DNA of 51,777 bases. It comes from Acinetobacter pragensis. GTDB taxonomy: Bacteria; Pseudomonadota; Gammaproteobacteria; Pseudomonadales; Moraxellaceae. The position numbers were made by a program, and so were the translations under genes. The number at the start of each line of letters is the position of its first letter. Position 1 is the first letter of the stretch. The stretch lies in assembly GCF_001605895.1 (NCBI RefSeq), contig NZ_LUAW01000002.1, positions 1 to 51,777 on the forward strand. Direction: 5' to 3'. Under the pieces are notes generated by a model. It saw only the letters and a list, made by a program, of their open reading frames with translations, had not been told where the DNA came from and did no database searches. This document shows positions 19,935 through 27,819 of the stretch, piece by piece.

Positions 19935-20930
19935 ATGTCCAAAATTCAGCATACTGCTGTGGTAGGGGCTGGGCGAATGGGCAAAGCCATTGCTATTGCT
20001 TTTGCCTATGCCGGACTGCAAGTTAAGCTGATTGACGCTAAAGAGCGTTCAATTAATGATTTTGTACAATATCAGCAGCAAGCAGAGCAGGATATTGTAC
20101 AAGAATTGCGGCTCTTAAGCCAAATCAAATTCATACAGCCTGAGCAAATTTCAGCGATTCAAGCCAATATACAAGTGATTGAAAAGTCTGCTTCGATTCA
20201 AATTTTAAAACAATGTGATTTAATTTTGGAAGGTGTGCCTGAGAAATTACAGGTGAAGCAGGATATTTTTGCTTGGCTGGATCAGCATATTTCGGCAGAC
20301 TGCATAGTTGCCTCAACGACATCCACCTTTTTGGTGACAGATATTGCCAAGATGCTTTCTCATCCTGAACGGGTGGTGAATGCGCATTGGCTCAACCCCG
20401 CCTATTTAATGCCCTTAGTCGAATTAAGCCGCTCAGAACAAACGTCAGAACAAGCAGTACTGACGCTTAAATCTTTTTTGACTGAAATTGGCAAAGTCGC
20501 GGTGGTATGCAATGCCAAAGCAGGTTATATCGTTCCCAGAATTCAAGCTTTGGCGATGAATGAAGCGGCACGGATGGTCGAAGAAGGTGTCGCGTCCGCA
20601 GAGGACATTGATATTGCCATCCGCACTGGTTTTGGGCTTCGGTTTTCGGTCTTGGGATTACTTGAGTTTATTGATTGGGGCGGCGGTGATATTCTGTATT
20701 ATGCATCACAGTATTTAGAGGGAGAGCTAGGCGAAAGGTATAGCGCGCCAGATATTATTAAAGAAAATATGCAAAATGGCCGAAATGGCCTAAGGGAACA
20801 GCAGGGTTTTTATCAATATGAGGGAGTGGATATTCCTGCTTATAAGCAGCAAGTGCTTCAAACATTTTTGAATAGAATTGAGGTATCAGGTTTGAAGCCA
20901 GAATTGAATATTGTTTCTTCTGGGCTTTGA
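19935..20930 (+). CDS. 3-hydroxyacyl-CoA dehydrogenase family protein
   Basis: A 331-residue NAD-dependent dehydrogenase with an N-terminal Rossmann fold (VGAGRMGKAIAIAFAYAG, residues 10-27), EGVPEKLQVKQDIFAWLD with the family Glu, and VASTTSTFLVTDIA, which corresponds to the SNTSS region of HCDH. The His of HWLNPAYLMPLVELS replaces the usual HFFNP pattern, so the substrate may be a free hydroxy acid, as in lambda-crystallin or carnitine dehydrogenase relatives, rather than a CoA ester. It begins one base after the opine-dehydrogenase-like gene. Exact reaction unknown. Confidence 0.82.
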   Translation: MSKIQHTAVVGAGRMGKAIAIAFAYAGLQVKLIDAKERSINDFVQYQQQAEQDIVQELRLLSQIKFIQPEQISAIQANIQVIEKSASIQILKQCDLILEGVPEKLQVKQDIFAWLDQHISADCIVASTTSTFLVTDIAKMLSHPERVVNAHWLNPAYLMPLVELSRSEQTSEQAVLTLKSFLTEIGKVAVVCNAKAGYIVPRIQALAMNEAARMVEEGVASAEDIDIAIRTGFGLRFSVLGLLEFIDWGGGDILYYASQYLEGELGERYSAPDIIKENMQNGRNGLREQQGFYQYEGVDIPAYKQQVLQTFLNRIEVSGLKPELNIVSSGL

Positions 20931-20939
20931 AATAGAGCC

Positions 20940-20975
20940 AGCAATAAGCCCATTGTCACGTATGGGCTTATTGCT
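20940..20975. terminator. bidirectional terminator-like hairpin between convergent genes
   Basis: A perfect 14-base stem (AGCAATAAGCCCAT with its complement) closes an 8-base loop between the ends of the dehydrogenase gene and the MarR gene. The T run (20985-20990) is about ten bases beyond the stem, so it may act as a bidirectional barrier rather than a classic terminator. Confidence 0.65.
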
Positions 20976-20996
20976 TGATGGCCATTTTTTCAGTTA

Positions 20997-21500
20997 TCAG
21001 CTGGATGGCATCAGATCAAATAATTTTTTCATCTGAGCATTCAGCTGAATCAATTCCTCATCATTAAAAGCGTTTAAAATTCCTGAAAGCGTGACTTGGC
21101 TGATCTGATTAATCTGTTCTACCAGCTTTTTGCCTTTGTCTGTCAGCTTGACCATAGAAATGCGTTCGTCGAATTCAGAAGAAAAAACCTGAACAATGTC
21201 ATCTTCCACCAGACGGTAAATAGCCTTGGTTGCAGTGGTTAATTTAAGTGTTGATAAGTTGGCTATTTCGGTAATGCTGGCTTGACCTAATGCATTTGTG
21301 CTTAAAATAATTTTGCGGCGCGTGTTGTCTATTCCTAGTTTTTTTATAGACTTCTCAATCAGCTGTGTGTATTTACCGTTGACTTGGGAGACCCAGAAAA
21401 AAGGGTAGCTTTGAAGACTGCTAGGTTCATTGTTAGGCAGAAAATTTTCTAAATGAGTAAGCATGGCAAAGTGATGACTTTGTGAAAATTGATAATCCAT
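20997..21500 (-). CDS. MarR-family regulator, IacR-like
   Basis: A 167-residue winged-helix repressor: the HTH lies near residues 70-110 (ALGQASITEIANLSTLKLTT), followed by the wing SSEFDERISMVKLTDKGKKL typical of MarR. It is divergent from the amidase operon with a 109-base shared gap. In described indole-3-acetate clusters a MarR gene, iacR, has this same position and represses the operon until the inducer is present. The iacR name is likely but not certain. Confidence 0.85.
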   Translation of the reverse strand: MDYQFSQSHHFAMLTHLENFLPNNEPSSLQSYPFFWVSQVNGKYTQLIEKSIKKLGIDNTRRKIILSTNALGQASITEIANLSTLKLTTATKAIYRLVEDDIVQVFSSEFDERISMVKLTDKGKKLVEQINQISQVTLSGILNAFNDEELIQLNAQMKKLFDLMPSS

Positions 21501-21548
21501 TATACAAAAATTAGAAATATTTTCTTTGCTCTCTGTTATGAAAAATAC

Positions 21549-21590
21549 TTGACAATTACATTGCTTTTTCAGATATTAGTCTTAGTAATA
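21549..21590 (+). promoter_or_regulatory. sigma70-type promoter and possible operator for the amidase operon
   Basis: TTGACA (21549-21554), a 17-base spacer and GATATT (21572-21577) form a good promoter 33 bases before the amidase ATG. An inverted pair TATTA (21574-21578) and TAATA (21586-21590) overlaps and follows the -10 box, and is a plausible site for the divergent MarR repressor. Confidence 0.6.
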
Positions 21591-21609
21591 AAAATACATG
21601 GAAAAGTGA

Positions 21610-22722
21610 ATGAATATTGTCGCAAAGGATGTTCATTTAGGGTCAGGAAAACTCACCGTGATGGTGAAAGACTCTATCGATATTCAAGGTTTTCAGACGA
21701 TCGCAGGCAGTAAAGCGTTAGAGGCCATTCCTGCCGCAGAGCAAAATGCTGTTGTGGTGGAGCGTATTTTGGCTGCAGATTGTCAAATTACTGCAAAAAC
21801 AAATTTGCATGAATTGGCTTTCGGTATTACAGGCATTAACCGTGCTTTCGGTACAGTGCTTAACCCGAAATACCCTGCACTGATTCCTGGCGGATCATCA
21901 AGCGGTTCGGCTGCGGCTATTGCTGCCGAACTGGCAGATTTTACTTTAGGAACCGACACAGGCGGTTCGATCCGCATGCCTGCTGCCTGTTGCGGTATTT
22001 TTGGCTTAAAGCCGACTTTTGGCCGTGTGAGCCGTGAAGGCGTACATCCTGAAAACAGTTCATTGGATTGCGTCGGCCCATTTGCCAATTCAGTCAGCAT
22101 GATTGAAACCGCCATGCAGATCATTGATCCGAGTTTTCATCCGGCAAAAGCGCTGGAATCAGCCCCTAAGCTTGCAGTGCTGAATGTGCAGGCGAGTGAT
22201 GCAGTGAATGAATGTATTGCTGAATACCTTGCAAAAGCTGGTCTGGATTTGACACATACAGCGATTGCTTCTTTTGATGACGCATTTCATGCCGGTATGC
22301 AAATTATCAATTTTGAGAACTGGCAGGCCTATGGGGCATTAACTGAAACAGGACTTTTGGGCTCAGATGTCCATACGCGTTTGCTGAAGGCCTCAGAAAC
22401 TACACGCCAGCAGGTTGCCGAAGCAGAATATGTAAAAGAAAAGTTTAGCCAAGAAGTAGATGCTTTGCTGAATCAATATGATGCATTGCTGTTGCCGACA
22501 TTGCCGCAGATTCCGCCGCAAGTTGCAGATGCGGAAAATACCGTTGCATTTTTAAATTTAACAGGGCTGGTCCGTCCATTTAATTTGTCTGGGCATCCGG
22601 CAATTTCAGTACCGCTAGAGACAAAAGATGGCTTGCCTGTTGGGCTGCAGATTGTTGCCAAAAAAACTGCGGATGAACAGCTCTGTGCAATTGCAGAATT
22701 TGTCGTGAAGGCGGCGCAATAA
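21610..22722 (+). CDS. amidase-signature hydrolase, IacH-like
   Basis: A 370-residue amidase with the complete Ser-cisSer-Lys triad: Lys in VMVKDS near residue 20, cisSer in GGSSSGSAAA near 98, and the nucleophile Ser in DTGGSIRMPA near 122. The N-terminal region before the Lys is about 50 residues shorter than in GatA-type enzymes. Family role: hydrolysis of amides such as indole-3-acetamide or amide conjugates. First gene of the iac-like operon and divergent from the MarR gene, as iacH is in described Acinetobacter clusters. Substrate unproven. Confidence 0.82.
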   Translation: MNIVAKDVHLGSGKLTVMVKDSIDIQGFQTIAGSKALEAIPAAEQNAVVVERILAADCQITAKTNLHELAFGITGINRAFGTVLNPKYPALIPGGSSSGSAAAIAAELADFTLGTDTGGSIRMPAACCGIFGLKPTFGRVSREGVHPENSSLDCVGPFANSVSMIETAMQIIDPSFHPAKALESAPKLAVLNVQASDAVNECIAEYLAKAGLDLTHTAIASFDDAFHAGMQIINFENWQAYGALTETGLLGSDVHTRLLKASETTRQQVAEAEYVKEKFSQEVDALLNQYDALLLPTLPQIPPQVADAENTVAFLNLTGLVRPFNLSGHPAISVPLETKDGLPVGLQIVAKKTADEQLCAIAEFVVKAAQ

Positions 22723-22740
22723 GTTACAAGGAGTTAACAA

Positions 22741-23907
22741 ATGAATGATTTATCTGCAAAGGATTTTGTCATGGATGATACCGCAGTGGACTTGACGGCT
22801 TTATGTCAGGAAATCCGTGCACGTGCATGTACCGGTGAATTTGATAATCAGGCCTATGTCAGTCAAGACATTATTGAAAAATTAAAAAAACTGGGTGTCT
22901 ACCGAGCATTTGTGCCTAAGCGTTTTGGCGGTTCGGAAGTTTCACCGCGAGAGTTTTGCGAGCTGATTGAAAAATTATCCATGGCGGATGGCTCAGTAGG
23001 ATGGGTGGCCAGCTTTGGCATGAGTCCAGCTTATTTAGGCAGCTTGCCGGAAGAAACCTTGCAGCAGCTTTATAAAGATTCCCCGGATATTGTTTTTGCA
23101 GGCGGCATTTTTCCGCCGCAGCCAGCAGAAATTACTGACGACGGCGTTGTTGTTAAAGGCCGCTGGAAGTTTTCTAGCGGATGCATGGGTGCAGATATTG
23201 TTGGTGTCGGTATTGCTCCGCAAAAGGACAATGAAGCGCAAGGCTTGCCGCGTATGGCAGTCATGCCTGCAAAAAAAGTAAAAATTGAAATGACTTGGGA
23301 TACCGTCGGCTTAAAAGGAACGGGAAGCCATGATTTAGTTGTTGAAGATGTCTTGGTTCCTAAAGAGTGGACATTTGTACGCGGAGAGCCGTCTAAGCTT
23401 TCTGAACCTTTTTTTAAATATCCTTCTTTATCTCTTGCAACACAGGTCTTGACTGTAGTCGGAGTAGGTGTGGCGGCTGCGGCTTTAGAAGAGTTCAAGC
23501 AGCTTGCGCCAGGCAAAGCTTCTATTACTGGGGGTTCCGAAATTGCAAACCGCCCAGTAACGCAATACGAATTCGCGCAAGCTGAGGCAGAGTTTAAAGC
23601 GGCGCGTACCTGGTTTTATGAAACCATGGATGCCGTTTGGAGCGAAGTTGCTGCAGGCCGTACACCGACAGCGGAACAAATCAGTGATATGCGTTTGTCC
23701 TGTACTCATGCTGCCCGCGTTGCTGCCCGTGTTGCCCGAAAAATGCAAATGCTGGCAGGTATGACGGCTATTTATACCAACAATGTATTCAGCCGTTTTG
23801 TGAACGATACCAATGTGGTCACGCAGCATGCCTTCATGGGGGATGCCACGTTGCAGAATGCAGGTTTAATCAGCTTTGGCTTAAAACCGGCACCGGGCTA
23901 TTTATAA
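22741..23907 (+). CDS. acyl-CoA-dehydrogenase-fold flavin monooxygenase, IacA-like
   Basis: A 388-residue group D flavin monooxygenase relative, similar to IacA (indole-3-acetate to a hydroxylated product) and IifC (indole). Features: N-terminal helical domain with FDNQAYVSQDIIEKLKKLGV, central beta domain with GRWKFSSGCMGADI and GLKGTGSHDLVVEDVLVPKE, and a C-terminal helical bundle lacking the acyl-CoA dehydrogenase base. Such enzymes need a separate flavin reductase (IacG/IifD); none is found in this window. It starts 18 bases after the amidase gene. Confidence 0.82.
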   Translation: MNDLSAKDFVMDDTAVDLTALCQEIRARACTGEFDNQAYVSQDIIEKLKKLGVYRAFVPKRFGGSEVSPREFCELIEKLSMADGSVGWVASFGMSPAYLGSLPEETLQQLYKDSPDIVFAGGIFPPQPAEITDDGVVVKGRWKFSSGCMGADIVGVGIAPQKDNEAQGLPRMAVMPAKKVKIEMTWDTVGLKGTGSHDLVVEDVLVPKEWTFVRGEPSKLSEPFFKYPSLSLATQVLTVVGVGVAAAALEEFKQLAPGKASITGGSEIANRPVTQYEFAQAEAEFKAARTWFYETMDAVWSEVAAGRTPTAEQISDMRLSCTHAARVAARVARKMQMLAGMTAIYTNNVFSRFVNDTNVVTQHAFMGDATLQNAGLISFGLKPAPGYL

Positions 23908-23937
23908 GCAGATTGACTTTATACGCGGGTATTAAGA

Positions 23938-24465
23938 ATGAATGACAAAATGGATTTGACTGCAATTATGCAGCGTTTAGCACAGCTGGAAGCGCAGGCT
24001 GCAATTCGGAACTGCATTAACCGCTACATGGAAATTTGTGATGCTCTAGATGCCAATACGGACTTGAATGAATTAATGAATTTGTTTGATGACGACAGTA
24101 TTTGGGAAGGCATAGGCGAGAAATATGCGCAGTCTTTTGGTCACTTCAGCTCACGGCAGGCGATTCACGACATGTTTAAGGGTTATACCCAGAAAGATTC
24201 GCATTTTGTGATGAATGCGCATTTTGTCAGTTCAGAACAAATTTATGTTGAGGATACGCAAGCAAAAGCCTCTTGGCTGATGCTGCAAACCTCAGCATTT
24301 AGAGATGGCCGCAGCCATTTAAATGCTGCCAAACTCACCGTGACATTTAAACAGCAGCAGGACGGGTCTTGGAAAATTAAGCATTTTCAAACAGAAAATA
24401 TTTTCAGCCGTCCGGTCTCTCATTGGAACAGTACAGCGGAATTGCCAGTACCGTCTCAGAAATAA
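23938..24465 (+). CDS. SnoaL-like / NTF2-fold protein, IacI-like
   Basis: A 175-residue protein with a SnoaL-4 type domain: the helix LEAQAAIRNCINRYMEICDA, the motif LFDDDSIWEGIGEKYAQSFG, and late strands with KASWLMLQTSAF and GSWKIKHFQTENIFSRPV. In iac clusters a homologous gene, iacI, lies in this neighbourhood and its role is not settled; hydration or isomerisation of an indole intermediate is possible. It sits between the monooxygenase and the Rieske alpha gene, where iacB would be expected beside it but is not seen. Confidence 0.78.
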   Translation: MNDKMDLTAIMQRLAQLEAQAAIRNCINRYMEICDALDANTDLNELMNLFDDDSIWEGIGEKYAQSFGHFSSRQAIHDMFKGYTQKDSHFVMNAHFVSSEQIYVEDTQAKASWLMLQTSAFRDGRSHLNAAKLTVTFKQQQDGSWKIKHFQTENIFSRPVSHWNSTAELPVPSQK

Positions 24466-24495
24466 CTCAAGGATAAATTGAAAAGGATAATTGAC

Positions 24496-25773
24496 ATGAA
24501 CAGTATCATCCCAATGCAGAATATTGATATTGACTACAATGAGCTAGTGCAATCAGACCGTGCGCATACTTCTCTTTATAAAGATGAAAAAATCTTTGAA
24601 GATGAAATGGAAAAAATCTATTACAGCAATTGGGTCTGGGTTGCGCATGCCAGCGAAATTCCAGAAGGCGGCAGCTATAAGACCATGAATATCGGCAAAC
24701 AGCCGGTGGTTGCAGTACGTGACCGTAAAAAGAAAGTTCATGTGCTGCTTAACCGTTGCCGTCACCGCGCAGCAACAGTATGTGAACATAAAAAGGGAAA
24801 AACCAACAGTTTTGTATGTCCTTATCACGGCTGGAGCTATGCTTTGGACGGCAGCCTGCGCGGTGTACCGTCTCCTGAAAGCTATGGTGAATGCTTAGAT
24901 AAATCTGAATTCCCTTTAGTCAGCCTGCGTGTTGAAGAATACAACGGCATGATTTTCGCCTCATTTAATCATGATGTTGAACCGTTAGCAGATTTCCTTG
25001 GCGCTGCGAAAAAATGGATTGACCTGTTCATGAAACAGGGTGCGGGCTATCCAGTGAAAGTATTGGGCGAGCACCGTTTTACGTTCCCCGGCAACTGGAA
25101 AATCCAGCTGGAAAATACCACAGATGCCTACCATTTCCCGCTGGTGCATAAATCATTCTTAAGTTCAGTCGATGAAAAAACTGAAGAATTATTCAACTTT
25201 GATAATCAGCCGGGCTATGTCGAAGATTTAGGCAATGGCCATAGTGTCATGGTGATGATTCCTGAACTGGTCGATCTTGAAGAAGAATTGATGGAACGTC
25301 CAATTCAGGAGCGTTTTGAAGATTTAGCTCAGGCATTGCGTGAAGAAGGCCATGCAGAATTGGAAGTACGCCGTATTGTGCGCGCTGTAGGCGGTTCGGG
25401 CTTTAACTTGAACTTATTTCCGAACATTGCGTGTTCAATGGCGTTCTTCCGTGTCATGCAGCCGATCTCTGTAGATAAAACAGAAATTCATCACTCAGTG
25501 ATTACCATGGATGGCGGTCCGCAAATTGCCAATCAGTACCGCTTGCGTTTGCATGAGCATTTCCAAGGCCCATTTGGTTTTGGTACTCCGGATGATGCAG
25601 AAGCTTGGGAGCGTGTGCAAAAGGGTGCAGATGCCGGCAATGATTTATGGATCATGCTTAACCGCGGATTACCGGGCGAAGTAAAAACCGAAGATGGTTT
25701 AAAAAGTGACGTAAGTGCTGAAACAGGCATGCGGGCTGCATATCAGCAGTGGAAAAAGCTGATGACAGCTTAA
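24496..25773 (+). CDS. Rieske aromatic-ring-hydroxylating dioxygenase alpha subunit, IacC-like
   Basis: Catalytic subunit of 425 residues. The Rieske [2Fe-2S] site is CRHRAATVC...CPYHGW near residues 84-107. The mononuclear iron site shows NTTDAYHFPLVHKSF near 210-225, with the bridging Asp and two His, and a third ligand in the C-terminal domain. It belongs to the benzoate/anthranilate dioxygenase-like group that includes IacC. A TTG at 24478 is in frame, but AAAAGGA is correctly spaced for the ATG at 24496. It requires a reductase (IacF type) that is not encoded nearby. Confidence 0.86.
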   Translation: MNSIIPMQNIDIDYNELVQSDRAHTSLYKDEKIFEDEMEKIYYSNWVWVAHASEIPEGGSYKTMNIGKQPVVAVRDRKKKVHVLLNRCRHRAATVCEHKKGKTNSFVCPYHGWSYALDGSLRGVPSPESYGECLDKSEFPLVSLRVEEYNGMIFASFNHDVEPLADFLGAAKKWIDLFMKQGAGYPVKVLGEHRFTFPGNWKIQLENTTDAYHFPLVHKSFLSSVDEKTEELFNFDNQPGYVEDLGNGHSVMVMIPELVDLEEELMERPIQERFEDLAQALREEGHAELEVRRIVRAVGGSGFNLNLFPNIACSMAFFRVMQPISVDKTEIHHSVITMDGGPQIANQYRLRLHEHFQGPFGFGTPDDAEAWERVQKGADAGNDLWIMLNRGLPGEVKTEDGLKSDVSAETGMRAAYQQWKKLMTA

Positions 25774-25783
25774 GGAGAGAGCA

Positions 25784-26269
25784 ATGAAAATCGATTTAAA
25801 TTTACTGAATGAAGTGACTGCTTTTATTTGGGCCGAAGCGGACATGCTGGATCATTATGAGCATGAAGAATGGTTAAAGCTGTGGAATGAAACAGGCGTT
25901 TATATTATTCCGATTGATCCATCATTAACGGATTATGAAAATAATTTGAATTATGCCTATGACAATCATCACATGCGCCAATTGCGTGTGAACCGCTTAG
26001 ATAACGGTGAGGCCATTTCAACATCTCCAAAAGCAAATACGGTACGCAGTGTATCCCGTGTACGTATTGTCAAAGATGAAGGCGATGAAATTGTTTTGCG
26101 CTGTGCGCAAAACCTGCGTGAATTCCGTAAAGAAAATTTGAAGCACTATACAGCGGATGTCACATTCCACTTGATCCGCGATGCTGAACAAGGTTTTAAA
26201 ATTAATCGTAAAATTATTAACTTAGTTAATTCTACCGATACTTTAGCGGGTATCAGTTACATTCTTTAG
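25784..26269 (+). CDS. ring-hydroxylating dioxygenase beta subunit, IacD-like
   Basis: A 161-residue small subunit with the NTF2-like fold typical of beta subunits: ADMLDHYEHEEWLKLWNETG near the N-terminus, HHMRQLRVNRLDNGEA, SRVRIVKDEGDEIVLRC, and the C-terminal GFKINRKIINLVNSTD. It forms the hexameric oxygenase with the alpha subunit encoded 10 bases upstream. GGAGAGAG precedes the ATG. Confidence 0.86.
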   Translation: MKIDLNLLNEVTAFIWAEADMLDHYEHEEWLKLWNETGVYIIPIDPSLTDYENNLNYAYDNHHMRQLRVNRLDNGEAISTSPKANTVRSVSRVRIVKDEGDEIVLRCAQNLREFRKENLKHYTADVTFHLIRDAEQGFKINRKIINLVNSTDTLAGISYIL

Positions 26270-26278
26270 GAGAAGAAA

Positions 26279-27016
26279 ATGAAACAGGTTGTTTTAGTGA
26301 CTGGTGCTGCATCGGGTTTAGGCAATGTGATTGCGGAATACTTTGCCAGCCAAGGTCATCAAGTTATTTTATCTGCAAGCACTTTGGAAAAAGCTGAAGC
26401 GGCTAAAGCGCGCAGTGAAAATGCCAATAATATGTTTCCTCTGAAGCTGGATATTTCTGTAGAAGCAGATTTTCATGCCGCTGTGCAATGGATTGAAGAG
26501 AAGTTTTCAAAACTTGATGTACTGATCAATAACGCGACGGTCACCAAAGCAACGCCAGTTTTAGAGATTACTGCGGCAGATTTTGACTGGATTACTCAAG
26601 TCAATCAGCGCGGTACATTCCAGTCCTGTCAGATTATTGGCAAATATATGGCAGATAAAGGTTATGGCCGTATTGTCAATATGGCTTCTTTAGCCGGTCA
26701 AAATGGCGGGACGGCGACAGGTGCGCATTATGCTGCGACTAAAGGCGCCATTGTGACCCTGACGAAAATTTTCGCCAAAGAGTTTGCCGCGAAAGGTGTC
26801 ACCGTCAATGCGGTTGCGCCTGGCCCAATGGAATCTCCAATTGTGCGCAGTGTAGTCGCTGACGAAAAGATGGCACAGTTTATTCAGAACATTCCTGTCA
26901 AAGCCTTAGGCAGTATGGAATTTATTGCGGAAACGTGCGCGTTATTGGCAAGTCCAAATGCCAGTTTTGTGACAGGTGCAACGTGGGATATCAACGGCGG
27001 ATTATTTATGCGTTGA
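26279..27016 (+). CDS. short-chain dehydrogenase/reductase, IacE-like
   Basis: A 245-residue SDR with the cofactor motif TGAASGLG (residues 8-15), the structural motif NNAT (a variant of NNAG) near 84, the catalytic Ser in NMASLAGQNGG near 138, and YAATK near 151. In the iac route the SDR IacE acts on a hydroxylated indole-acetate intermediate; the same role is inferred here. Last gene of the operon; a strong terminator follows. iacF and iacG, which follow iacE in described clusters, are absent. Confidence 0.83.
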   Translation: MKQVVLVTGAASGLGNVIAEYFASQGHQVILSASTLEKAEAAKARSENANNMFPLKLDISVEADFHAAVQWIEEKFSKLDVLINNATVTKATPVLEITAADFDWITQVNQRGTFQSCQIIGKYMADKGYGRIVNMASLAGQNGGTATGAHYAATKGAIVTLTKIFAKEFAAKGVTVNAVAPGPMESPIVRSVVADEKMAQFIQNIPVKALGSMEFIAETCALLASPNASFVTGATWDINGGLFMR

Positions 27017-27055
27017 GCCTTAGGCTTTATGCATAAAAGGGAGATTAATTATAAT

Positions 27056-27085
27056 AAGAAAACCCTGCATCTGCAGGCTTTTCTT
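27056..27085. terminator. bidirectional intrinsic terminator after the iac-like operon
   Basis: AAGAAAACCCTGCA and TGCAGGCTTTTCTT pair over 13 of 14 positions around TC, with A/T runs on both flanks. It ends the SDR transcript and also suits the opposing minus-strand gene that ends at 27124. Confidence 0.8.
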
Positions 27086-27123
27086 ATTTTGTTCATGATA
27101 AATTACAGCTTCCATCCAGAATT

Positions 27124-27432
27124 TTATTTGGCTGAAATTAAATTACCGATAAATTGTTCTGGTTCAATTTCTGCTGTTACCATGACATGGACACCAATAT
27201 TTCTGAGTTTTTCTCGTAATTGATCGCCCATTCCCGTAGTTACGAATATATCCATAGGCAGCAGTTTTTCGAGTACTTCACCAGACTGCGAAAAGGATTG
27301 CTCCTTTTCAACTTCAATAAGTTGTTTATCAGTCACTTCTCTATCTTTTAATTCATATTTCCAGAATTTCCGACATTTTCCCGCATGGGGAGTAATATGA
27401 CGTCGGTTTTGTGATGTAATAACAATTACCAT
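27124..27432 (-). CDS. NifB/NifX-like (dinitrogenase cofactor-binding family) small protein
   Basis: A 102-residue protein resembling the NifX/NafY-like ferredoxin-fold family: SQNRRHITPHAGKCRKFWKY near residues 7-26 and MDIFVTTGMGDQLREKL near 60-76 match the family's core. Nitrogenase-linked relatives bind FeMo cofactor precursors; orphan copies in non-diazotrophs have no assigned role and may bind metal clusters. The ATG at 27432 has GGAG upstream, and a 9-base inverted repeat (27446-27482) ends close to that ribosome site. It lies downstream of the cio genes on the same strand. Confidence 0.65.
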   Translation of the reverse strand: MVIVITSQNRRHITPHAGKCRKFWKYELKDREVTDKQLIEVEKEQSFSQSGEVLEKLLPMDIFVTTGMGDQLREKLRNIGVHVMVTAEIEPEQFIGNLISAK

Positions 27433-27445
27433 AAATATTTCTCCA

Positions 27446-27482
27446 AACCGATACGACCACTTTTTATGGTTATGTATCGGTT
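27446..27482 (-). promoter_or_regulatory. inverted repeat in the leader of the NifX-like gene
   Basis: AACCGATAC and GTATCGGTT are perfect 9-base arms separated by 19 bases. On the minus strand the second arm ends one base before the GGAG ribosome site. This could be a regulator operator (perhaps for the Xre protein just upstream) or an RNA hairpin affecting translation. Confidence 0.5.
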
Positions 27483-27537
27483 CATAATGATTTATAAGTT
27501 ACTAATAAAAGCTATTCACAAATCTAGCTAATTGTTT

Positions 27538-27795
27538 TCAAGAAAGATTTTCCAATACAAACTGAGGTGACTTTATAAACAGTTTGATTAAAGCTTGCGC
27601 CGAACTTGAAGGATGCCGAACACCTCTTTCCCAACTTTCTAGCGTTCTTGGGGATATGCCAAGTTTAGATGCTAACTGTTGTTGAGAGATATTCATTTTT
27701 TTACGTGCCTTAATGATTTCCTGAGCTAATGTTAAATTAACGATATATGGGAAATCATGATTAAAATTCACATGGTGCTGTTGAAGTAGATGCAT
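27538..27795 (-). CDS. small Xre/HTH_3 DNA-binding protein
   Basis: An 85-residue protein with one helix-turn-helix of the Cro/CI type: ISQQQLASKLGISPRTLESW near residues 36-55, followed by ERGVRHPSSSAQALIKLF, typical of NadS/MqsA-like antitoxin C-terminal domains and small repressors. No toxin gene is adjacent, so an orphan regulator is more likely than an antitoxin. It lies 24 bases after the DUF2474-like gene and may be cotranscribed with the cio operon. Confidence 0.75.
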   Translation of the reverse strand: MHLLQQHHVNFNHDFPYIVNLTLAQEIIKARKKMNISQQQLASKLGISPRTLESWERGVRHPSSSAQALIKLFIKSPQFVLENLS

Positions 27796-27819
27796 AAATA
27801 CCCTCTTCTTTCTAAGGAC

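Noticed and set aside
27029..27223. 64-codon open frame on the plus strand after the SDR gene
   Set aside because: It overlaps the terminator hairpin at 27056-27085 and the opposing NifX-like gene, and its product has no protein-like features.
27538..27795. Toxin-antitoxin pair with the Xre protein as antitoxin
   Set aside because: No toxin-like gene is adjacent; the neighbours are oxidase genes and a NifX-like gene.
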